From contig DATKQY010000082.1 in the NCBI GenBank assembly GCA_035532475.1, forward strand, positions 1 to 64,000: a DNA stretch of 64,000 nt, in the 5' to 3' direction. The stretch is from DATKQY01 sp035532475 (GTDB lineage: Bacteria; Actinomycetota; Acidimicrobiia; Acidimicrobiales; Bog-793). This document shows positions 51,516 through 58,176 of the stretch, one piece after another. Within the stretch, counting starts at the first letter, position 1; every line of letters starts with the position of its first letter. The position numbers were made by a program, and so were the translations under genes. The notes beneath the pieces are model-generated. The model was not told the origin of the DNA, did not search any database, and was given only the letters and a program-made list of their open reading frames with translations.

Positions 51516-52473
51516 GGCTCACCGCCAGCGTGGCCGCAGCCTCCTCCCACGCCGCCGCCATCTCCTCGAGCGTCGCCGACGGGTCGAAGCGCCGACCCGC
51601 CGCCGCACGGGCGAGGCCGAACTCGAGTGCTTTGGCGCTGGCCGAGAGTCGCCGGTAGGCCGCCGCCGCGGCCTGGGGGTAGCCGAGGCCGCGCGCCGAC
51701 AGCCAGTCGAGGAAGTCGGCGGCGATCTCCGCGTTGGCGCCACACTGCCGGCAGGTGCCGAAGGCGTAGCCGTGGAAGCCTTCGAGGCCGGCCTCGACCA
51801 GGTGGGGCAGGTCGGCATCGATCCGCTTGGCCATCCGGGTGACGGGGTTGTCCACGGGACGGCGCTCGAGGTGCTCGCGCCCGAGCTCCGCGGCGATCGT
51901 CGCGAGCCGCCCCTCGTCGCGCACCAGCCGGTCGAGCCGCACGAGCTCGACGTAGGGCGGCAGGGTCGTCAGCCCGGTGTCGACCTGGAGCGCGCCGGCG
52001 TAGTCCTCGCCGGCGAGCTCGAAGTAGCCGGCGTTGTGGAAGTAGCCGAGGCGCCGCTCGGCGGTATCGATCATCTGGGGCACGATCGTCGTCTTCACGT
52101 GCTGGCGGCGGTAGGACACGCCCTCGGTGTCGGGGAGGAAGAAGGCGTCGACCTCGACGGTGAGCAGGCGCCCGAGGACGAGCTGCTCGACGACGTGGTC
52201 GGCGAGGGGGCGGAAGACGTTCATCTCCCCGATCTCGATCCCGTACAGGCGGCGCAGATCCTCGGGCGGCGGCTTGAAGAATGCCCACTGCTCACCCTCG
52301 AAGTCCGTGCTCAGCGTGAAGGCGCAGGCGGCGAGGGGATCGAGCCCGAGCGAGTGCAGGATCTCGACGAACACGTCGACGTAGCAGTTCGTCTCGGTCC
52401 AGCAACGCTCGTTTCGGTGCAGGTCGTGGGCGTCGTAGTCCGCCGTCTCGAGCGGGAGGAGCCGGAGCCTCAC
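51505..52473 (-). CDS. DUF1839 family protein
   Basis: A 322-residue protein. The GTG at 52473 overlaps the ligase stop as GTGA and gives the family start LRLLPLETADYDAHDLH. Further DUF1839 hallmarks are CWTETNCYVDVFVEILHSLG, DFEGEQWAFFK, VEVDAFFLPDT and LGYFHNAGYFEL. The conserved Cys/His/Glu residues hint at an enzyme, possibly with a papain-like or transglutaminase-like Cys, but no function is established. The family typically occurs beside amino acid:[carrier protein] ligases, as here. A CRQCGAN motif near residue 230 may bind metal. Confidence 0.85.
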   Translation of the reverse strand: MRLRLLPLETADYDAHDLHRNERCWTETNCYVDVFVEILHSLGLDPLAACAFTLSTDFEGEQWAFFKPPPEDLRRLYGIEIGEMNVFRPLADHVVEQLVLGRLLTVEVDAFFLPDTEGVSYRRQHVKTTIVPQMIDTAERRLGYFHNAGYFELAGEDYAGALQVDTGLTTLPPYVELVRLDRLVRDEGRLATIAAELGREHLERRPVDNPVTRMAKRIDADLPHLVEAGLEGFHGYAFGTCRQCGANAEIAADFLDWLSARGLGYPQAAAAAYRRLSASAKALEFGLARAAAGRRFDPSATLEEMAAAWEEAAATLAVSRGG

Positions 52474-53405
52474 AGCCCGAGCTGCTCTCGCGTCGCGCTC
52501 GGCCACTTCGAGGCGTCGATCCCGAGCTGGCCGAACAGCGCGAGCGCGACTCGCTCGAGCCCGAAGCCGACGCAGGAGGAGTGCGCCACGTCCCCCGAGG
52601 CCGTCGCGATGTCGAAGGCCTCGCCGAAGTGGTCCTGATGGCAGTTCGCCGACGCGATGGCGGTCGGGAACGCCGCCGAGGCGACCGGCGCGACGAGCTC
52701 GATCTTCAGCTCCTCGGCCCGCTGGTTGGCGCTCAGCATGCGTCCGGCGCGGCCGAAGAACGGGTCGTTGGCCACCTCCGGCTCGACCGTCAGGCCGAGG
52801 CCGCGCAGCAGCTCGAGGCCGCGCTCGACCCAACGGTCACGGTGGGAGCGCGCCCGCGCCGGATCTCCGAGGTACACGATCTCCTGCATGCGGAACACCT
52901 GCATGCGCGCCGGGTCGACGCTCGGTTCGTGCCGGAAGCAGTGCGCGAGGATCGCCACCGTCCGCCCGCCCTCGGGCAGGCTCCCGCGCTGGGACGGGTA
53001 GAGCTGGTGGCATCCCGCCGGCGCGAGCGCGAGATCCGTCGGGCCGACGAAGTCGTCCACCGAGCCGCCGGCGTCGATCCCCCGGAGCAGCTCGGCGTGG
53101 TCCTGGTCGCCGCCGCCGAAGGCGTTCACGCAACCGAGAAGGTTGGGGAAGCTGCGAACGTAGTCGGTCTCTTCCAGCAACCGCTTCACCATGACGAGCG
53201 GGAAGTGCAACGCGAGGTCGACCTCGCCCGCCGCGACCCGGCGGACCGCCGACTGGACGCCGAGGACCACCGATTCGAAGGTCTCGGACCGGAGGTAGAG
53301 GCCGTCGCTTCCGGCGTCGAGCAGGAGGCCGGACCGGAGCAGCGCGTCGCGCAGCTCGACCTGAGGCTGGCGCGGATCGGCGGGCGCCTCGGCGACCTGG
53401 GTCAT
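52470..53405 (-). CDS. Amino acid:[carrier protein] ligase (seryl-tRNA synthetase-like)
   Basis: A 311-residue class II aminoacyl-tRNA-synthetase-like enzyme lacking the tRNA-binding arm of SerRS. Motif 2 is CFRHEPSVDPARMQVFRMQE (156-175) and motif 3 is GFGLERVAL (280-288). Cys132, Glu175 and Cys278 fall at the places where characterised homologues hold the active-site zinc, which recognises small amino acids such as glycine or alanine. It should adenylate an amino acid and load it on the phosphopantetheine arm of the carrier encoded two genes upstream. ATG overlaps the dehydrogenase stop. Confidence 0.92.
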   Translation of the reverse strand: MTQVAEAPADPRQPQVELRDALLRSGLLLDAGSDGLYLRSETFESVVLGVQSAVRRVAAGEVDLALHFPLVMVKRLLEETDYVRSFPNLLGCVNAFGGGDQDHAELLRGIDAGGSVDDFVGPTDLALAPAGCHQLYPSQRGSLPEGGRTVAILAHCFRHEPSVDPARMQVFRMQEIVYLGDPARARSHRDRWVERGLELLRGLGLTVEPEVANDPFFGRAGRMLSANQRAEELKIELVAPVASAAFPTAIASANCHQDHFGEAFDIATASGDVAHSSCVGFGLERVALALFGQLGIDASKWPSATREQLGL

Positions 53406-54559
53406 CCGGCCTCCCTGGCGACGAGGAGGAGATGCGCCGAGTTCGCGAGGATCCGGTCATTGTTGACCATCAGCGCCGCGCCGTGAGCGTCGCGCAGCAG
53501 CCGCTCGAGGCCCAGCTCGGAGTCGGCGCGGTAGCCGGCCATCCCGCAGATCTGCATCGCCCGGCCGACGACGTCGACGACGAGCGTGGACGCGGCGACC
53601 TTCAAGGAGTTCATCGCGACCGCGAAGGACATCTGGTCGAGCGCGTCGAGGTCGGCCGAGATCTCCTCGTACCGTCGCGCCATGTGCCGCACGAGGGACT
53701 CGAACTGGAGCCGCACGGTCATGAGCTCGGCGAGCCGCAGCGCGGCGGGAGGCGTGACGCCGGGCTGCTTGCGCGCCAGCGCCCGGACGACGCCTTGTGA
53801 GGCGGCGCTCGCCGCGTCGGCGATCCCGAACCACACGTGGCTCCACATGAGGTGGGAGACGGGGAGCATCGTGCGGCTCGAGATGTCGGCGTAGGGCTCG
53901 GGAAGGACGTGCGAGGCCGGGGCCGACGCGCGAAGGACGAACCCGAGGCTGCAGGTCCCCCTAAAGCCGAGGGTGTCCCACCCGCTCGTGGGCTCGAGCA
54001 CGAGATCTGGACGTCGGCACAGGACGAGCACCTGGTCGCTGGCCGGGCTGTCGGCGGTGCGCCGCGCCGTGGCGAGCACCGCGTCCGCCTCCTGGCCGTA
54101 GGAGATCACGGGGGCACGCTTTTCGAGCCGGACCTCGCCGTCGTGCTCCTCGACGGCGCACAGGCTCGTCCGGACGTCGCCGCCGACGCCGACCTCGGTC
54201 GTCGCCGAGGCGAGCAGCGCCTGGCGGCCGACGACCTCCTCGGCGAGGTAGCGCTCGAACGCCTCGGTCGTGCCGTGGCGGACGAGGCACGCCACCTGGA
54301 TCTGGTGCATCGCGTAGATCATCCCGGTCGACGCACAGGCGCGGCCGAGCACCTCGGCGACCCTCGCCACCTCGGTCAGGCTCGCCCCGCCGCCCCCGAG
54401 GCGCTCCGGCACCAGCAGGCACAGGAGACGCTCGGCGCGCAACGCCTCGAGGGCCTCCTTCGGGAAGCGGGCCTCGCGATCGACGTCGTCGGCGGCCGGG
54501 GCGACGACATCCCGGGCGACCACACGCGCGCGCTCGATGGCGCCCTCCACGGCGGCCAT
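53402..54559 (-). CDS. Acyl-CoA dehydrogenase-like flavoprotein
   Basis: A 385-residue acyl-CoA dehydrogenase superfamily protein. It has the all-helical N-terminal domain (LVPERLGGGGASLTEVARV), a middle beta domain (GWDTLGFRGTCSLGFVL) and a C-terminal four-helix bundle ending with QICGMAGYRADSELG-type sequence. In this operon it could oxidise the aminoacyl group bound to the carrier, as flavoproteins act on carrier-bound prolyl groups in other pathways. The ATG overlaps the carrier gene stop (TGATG). The catalytic base was not identified with certainty. Confidence 0.87.
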   Translation of the reverse strand: MAAVEGAIERARVVARDVVAPAADDVDREARFPKEALEALRAERLLCLLVPERLGGGGASLTEVARVAEVLGRACASTGMIYAMHQIQVACLVRHGTTEAFERYLAEEVVGRQALLASATTEVGVGGDVRTSLCAVEEHDGEVRLEKRAPVISYGQEADAVLATARRTADSPASDQVLVLCRRPDLVLEPTSGWDTLGFRGTCSLGFVLRASAPASHVLPEPYADISSRTMLPVSHLMWSHVWFGIADAASAASQGVVRALARKQPGVTPPAALRLAELMTVRLQFESLVRHMARRYEEISADLDALDQMSFAVAMNSLKVAASTLVVDVVGRAMQICGMAGYRADSELGLERLLRDAHGAALMVNNDRILANSAHLLLVAREAG

Positions 54560-54816
54560 CAGCGTGCGACCGTGCGGACTAGGGAGTCGAGCGCCTCGCG
54601 GATCGAGCCGATCGATTGGAAGGTCTGCTTGCGCAGCATCGACTGGGGGAACTCGACGTCGAAGGCGTCCTCGAGCGCGAGCATCAGGTTCACGCTCGCA
54701 TGGGAGGTGAGCCCGGCGGCGTAGAGGTCCGTCTCCGCACCGATCGAGCCCGCGTCGACCGGCAGCTTCGCGTGCTCGCGCAGCACCTGCCGGATCTGGT
54801 CGTCCGTCTCAGCCAC
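54559..54816 (-). CDS. Acyl/aminoacyl carrier protein
   Basis: An 85-residue carrier protein with a four-helix acidic fold. Ser38 in AAGLTSHASVNLM is the expected phosphopantetheine attachment site. The ensuing helix (LALEDAFDVEFP) is the recognition helix. It lies between the AcpS-like transferase (upstream, overlapping by eight bases) and the flavoprotein gene. It is not the fatty-acid ACP, since no fab genes are nearby. It is probably the dedicated partner of the aaRS-like ligase. Confidence 0.92.
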   Translation of the reverse strand: MAETDDQIRQVLREHAKLPVDAGSIGAETDLYAAGLTSHASVNLMLALEDAFDVEFPQSMLRKQTFQSIGSIREALDSLVRTVAR

Positions 54817-55381
54817 GGCGGCGCTCCGCTCGCGAGGTGTCTACCGACTTCACTTGCTCCCCGATCTCCTTCATCGCGCCCGCTCGACCGCCGTCGGCGC
54901 GTCGTCCGCGTCGTCCGCCGAGCCGGGCGCGCCGGGTGGCGGTATGCCCGCCACAGCTACAACGACAGACACATGCCCTCGGTTGATGGCGTTCGGTCAG
55001 ACCGACGACGACCGCCGCCGCGACGCCCCCCTCGTGCGTCAGGCTCACCGCCAGCTCGTCGATGCCGCGGCGTGCAGCGAGCGCGGCGGCCTCTCCCGTC
55101 AGCACGAGGCTGCACGCGCCTGATGCGCCGCGCCGCACCTCGATCGAGCGCCAGTCGAGCGGGGCATCCTCCCAGCCCAGGGCCTTGACCGTCGCCTCTT
55201 TCGCGGCGAAGCGTGCCGCGAGGCCGGTGGCCGTCACCTCAGGGGTGCCCCGGCAGCTCTCCACCTCGTGTCGAGTGAACAGTCGCTCGACGTACCGGTC
55301 GCCGAAGCGCGCCAAGGCGTCGGCGACGTCGGCGACCGACGCCACGTCGACGCCCGCGCGGAGGAGGGGAGGATCTGCCAC
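54809..55381 (-). CDS. Holo-[carrier protein] synthase (AcpS-type)
   Basis: A 190-residue phosphopantetheinyl transferase. The AcpS core covers about 1-128: Asp12 in AGVDVASV and Glu62 in ARFAAKEATVKALGW are the Mg/CoA ligands, with SLTHEGGVAAAVVVG at the end. An extra 60-residue basic, Cys/Arg-rich tail follows, which AcpS proteins normally lack. It may be functional or a read-through of non-conserved sequence ending in the carrier gene start. First gene of the operon, GTG start. It probably activates the carrier encoded next to it. Confidence 0.87.
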   Translation of the reverse strand: MADPPLLRAGVDVASVADVADALARFGDRYVERLFTRHEVESCRGTPEVTATGLAARFAAKEATVKALGWEDAPLDWRSIEVRRGASGACSLVLTGEAAALAARRGIDELAVSLTHEGGVAAAVVVGLTERHQPRACVCRCSCGGHTATRRARLGGRRGRRADGGRAGAMKEIGEQVKSVDTSRAERRRG

Positions 55382-55682
55382 CCCACTACTGTCGGGCGTG
55401 GTGCAGCGCGTTCCAACCCCTTAGCGGGGGAGTGAGCCTCATGCATCTGGTGGAGCGCCTGCAGACGAGCACGCGAGAACCTGCGCCGAGGCCCCAGGGA
55501 ATGCCACCGGGTGGCACGTCGCCAAAAGCCCAGCGGAACACCGGGAAACTCCACGATCGCGCCGCGCCGGTCGTTATCAGCGTTACATCTCGGCATCAGG
55601 ACGGTTACCTCGTGATGTATCACTGCCGACAAACGCACATCAGCCGACCGCGGGAGGCGAGCTCACCCCGGAGGTGGTAGCC
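55382..55682. promoter_or_regulatory. Divergent intergenic control region
   Basis: About 300 bases separate the carrier-protein operon from the rightward small ORF and flippase. The region is less GC-rich than its flanks around 55,570-55,640. GTGAT-GT-ATCAC (55612-55623) is a perfect 5-bp-arm dyad, a possible operator. Promoters for both directions should lie here, but I could not place convincing -35/-10 pairs. An 82-codon open frame across it (55432-55680) has no coding character or ribosome site. Confidence 0.4.
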
Positions 55683-55796
55683 ATGAGCGAGCATGAGCCG
55701 CACACTGCACCGGTGCAGAGCCACGGCGACCGCGCGAGGGGGCTGACGCGCGCCCTGTCGCGGCCCCGGGCGACCCGGCGCAGCCCGCGCCGGTGA
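55683..55796 (+). CDS. 37-aa small ORF coupled to the flippase gene
   Basis: ATG at 55683 has a strong Shine-Dalgarno GGAGGT at seven-base spacing. The 37-residue product starts MSEHEPHTAPVQSHGDRA and ends Arg-rich. Its TGA overlaps the flippase GTG start as GTGA. The flippase has no ribosome site of its own, so this may be a coupling leader. Alternatively the flippase begins elsewhere and this is incidental. No homologue is recognised. Confidence 0.5.
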   Translation: MSEHEPHTAPVQSHGDRARGLTRALSRPRATRRSPRR

Positions 55797-57202
55797 GCGC
55801 ATCGGTCGCTCCGGAGCCCTGCGCGCCCGTCGAGGCGGGCACGGCCGCGGCCCGGATCCCGCCGAGCGCGGCAGCGGTGGTGGAGCCCGGCTGGCGATCG
55901 CCGCAAGGAGTGGCCGAGCGCCGCGGCGTGCCCACCCTCTTGCGCAGCCTCGCCCGCTCGCGGCGCGATCCGCTCATCCGCAACGGCCACGCGCTCATCG
56001 CCGGCTCGGTCGCCACCGCCGTCATCGGCGTCGTTTTCTGGATCGTCGCCGCGCACCGTTACGCCCCCGAGTTCGTCGGCCGCAACTCGGTGGTGATCTC
56101 GACCTTCACCTTCATCGGCGCGATCTCCCAGCTGAACCTCGTCATCGCCCTGACGCGCTTTGTCCCTGCCGCGGGCGACCGCTCCCGCCGTCTCGTCGTC
56201 GGCGCCTACGCCATCAGCGCGGCGATCGCCGGGACGCTCGCCGTGGTGTTCCTCCTCATCGTCACCCGGATCGAGCCCCGGCTCGGCTTCCTGGTGCAGA
56301 ACCGCTGGCTCGCGTTCACCTTCGTCGGCGTCACGGCGCTCTGGACGATCTTCGTCATGCAAGACGGGGTCTTGGCGGGCCTTCGCCGGGCCAACGTCGT
56401 GCCGGTCGAGAACGCCGGGTTCGCGCTGGTGAAGGTGGCGCTGCTGCTGCCGCTCGCGGGGCTCGTGCCGAACGCCGGCATCTTCCTCGCATGGTCGATC
56501 GCCACGCTCGCGACCGTGATCCCGACGAACGGCTACATCTTCGGCCGGGCCCTGCCGCACCACGAGCGGCACTCCGTCGGCGCCGCGGACTTCTCGCTCG
56601 CGCAGCTGCGGCAGTTCGTCACCTACGACTACATCGGCTCGCTCTTCTGGTTCGGCGCGGCGTCACTCCTGCCCCTCGTCGTGCTCCGGCGCGCCGGCGG
56701 GGCCGCCAGCGCCTACTTCTCCCTCGCCTGGATGATCGCGTACGCGCTGTACACGGTCAGCTTGAACATCGGTTCCTCGCTCGTCGTCGAGACCGCCGCC
56801 GACCAGTCGGGCCTCGACGCGGCGTGCCGGCGGATGATGACGCACCTCGCAAAGATCGTCGTGCCGGCGGTCGTGCTCATCGTCGTGATCGCACCGGAGC
56901 TGCTGCGGCTCTTCGGCGCCGCGTACGAGCACGCCGGCACGGTGGCCCTGCGTCTGCTCGTGCTCTCGGCGATCCCGTACATCGTCGTCGGCACTGCGGA
57001 GAGCGCCTACCGCGCCCGGCGCCGGACCCGACCGCTCGTCGCGCTGAACGGCGCGCTGTTCGTCATCTCGATGCCGCTCAGCTGGGTGCTCCTGCCCTCC
57101 TTCGGCGTCACGGGGGTGGCGCTCGCCTGGTTGATCGCCGAGGTGGTCGTGACGACCGGCCTGATCCTCGCCCGGCGGACCTGGCTCGGTCCCGGCAGCT
57201 GA
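55793..57202 (+). CDS. Polysaccharide-type flippase (MOP/Wzx-like)
   Basis: A 469-residue integral membrane protein with 12-14 hydrophobic segments, of the oligosaccharidyl-lipid flippase/MATE-like (MOP) superfamily. An N-terminal cytoplasmic stretch of about 65 residues precedes the first helix. Segments such as NGHALIAGSVATAVIGVVFW and RNSVVISTFTFIGAISQLNL resemble actinobacterial polysaccharide exporters. No glycosyltransferase genes are nearby. It sits divergent to the carrier-protein operon, so it could export a product of that pathway, but that is only a possibility. Confidence 0.75.
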   Translation: MSASVAPEPCAPVEAGTAAARIPPSAAAVVEPGWRSPQGVAERRGVPTLLRSLARSRRDPLIRNGHALIAGSVATAVIGVVFWIVAAHRYAPEFVGRNSVVISTFTFIGAISQLNLVIALTRFVPAAGDRSRRLVVGAYAISAAIAGTLAVVFLLIVTRIEPRLGFLVQNRWLAFTFVGVTALWTIFVMQDGVLAGLRRANVVPVENAGFALVKVALLLPLAGLVPNAGIFLAWSIATLATVIPTNGYIFGRALPHHERHSVGAADFSLAQLRQFVTYDYIGSLFWFGAASLLPLVVLRRAGGAASAYFSLAWMIAYALYTVSLNIGSSLVVETAADQSGLDAACRRMMTHLAKIVVPAVVLIVVIAPELLRLFGAAYEHAGTVALRLLVLSAIPYIVVGTAESAYRARRRTRPLVALNGALFVISMPLSWVLLPSFGVTGVALAWLIAEVVVTTGLILARRTWLGPGS

Positions 57203-57372
57203 GCTGCGCCGAGACGTCGACGAGCCGCCAGACGGCGCGAGCCTCGCCGCCCCGGACCGGGCGACGACGGCGCGCTCGCCCGCCGAGGCCGGGGGCACCC
57301 GACAGGTTCCAAAGGGCGGCGCGCCCGGTGGAGCGGCGTGCGTGCGCGGCCCAGGACGCGGTGCCGAGCCGC

Positions 57373-57378
57373 TAGGGT
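57373..57378 (+). promoter_or_regulatory. -10-like TAGGGT before the histidine phosphatase gene
   Basis: TAGGGT ends seven bases before the ATG at 57386, with no SD sequence. It fits the leaderless pattern seen before other genes in this window. The 183-base gap before it holds no gene. Confidence 0.4.
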
Positions 57379-57385
57379 GCGAGGC

Positions 57386-58138
57386 ATGACCGACCAGGCG
57401 TTCGAGCCCGATCTCGGTGCGTTCGTCCAGGAAAAGGCTGGCACCGCGCCCGGCACCCGGCTCGCGATCGTGCGCCACGGTGAGGCCGTCTGCAACGTGG
57501 AGGACTTCATCGGCGGCCACGAGGGCTGCCGGGGGCTGACCAAGCGGGGCGTGCGCCAGGCCGAGGCGCTCGCGGAGCGGCTGCGGCGCACGGGCGAGCT
57601 CGCCGGCGCCGCCGCGCTGTGGACGAGCGTGCTGCCCCGGGCGGTCGAGACCGCCGAGATCATCGCCCCTAGCTTGCGCGACCTGCCGGTGCAGCGCAGC
57701 TGCGGCCTGTGCGAACGCCACCCCGGCGAAGCCGACGGGCTCACCTGGGCCGAGTACGAGCGGCGCTACCTGAGGATCTCCCTGCCCGGAGACGACCCCG
57801 AGCTGCCGCTCTCGCCCGGAGGCGAGAGCTGGATCGACTTCGTCGACCGAGCGTCGGCGTCGCTCGCCGCCCTCGCCGCCGACCATCCCGGCCAGCTGCT
57901 CGTGGTCGTCGCCCACGGTGGCGTGATCGACGCCTCGGTCATCCGCTTCCTCGGCCTGCCCGATCACGGCGAGAACGTGCGGCTCCACCCGGACCACACC
58001 TCGATCACCGAGTGGGAGCACACCGGGACGCGCTGGCGGTTCGCCCGCTACAACGACGCCGCCCATCTTGGGGGTCCCGAGGTCGAGGAGCTGCGGTCAC
58101 CGGCCCCAGGCTGGGTCGGGCGGGACCAGCCGGACTGA
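57386..58138 (+). CDS. Histidine phosphatase family protein
   Basis: A 250-residue protein of the phosphoglycerate-mutase-like superfamily. The phosphohistidine motif is IVRHGEAVCN (about 32-41). A second catalytic His lies in VVVAHGGVIDASV. RAVETAEIIAP and WIDFVDRASASL fit the family. An inserted Cys-rich segment CGLCERHPGEADGLTW occurs where substrate loops lie. The substrate is not predictable: phosphoglycerate mutase, glucosyl-3-phosphoglycerate phosphatase or other phosphatases are possible. Confidence 0.85.
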   Translation: MTDQAFEPDLGAFVQEKAGTAPGTRLAIVRHGEAVCNVEDFIGGHEGCRGLTKRGVRQAEALAERLRRTGELAGAAALWTSVLPRAVETAEIIAPSLRDLPVQRSCGLCERHPGEADGLTWAEYERRYLRISLPGDDPELPLSPGGESWIDFVDRASASLAALAADHPGQLLVVVAHGGVIDASVIRFLGLPDHGENVRLHPDHTSITEWEHTGTRWRFARYNDAAHLGGPEVEELRSPAPGWVGRDQPD

Positions 58139-58176
58139 GCGGTCCAGGCGCCGGCCTCAGCGGGCCGTGCCCCGGA

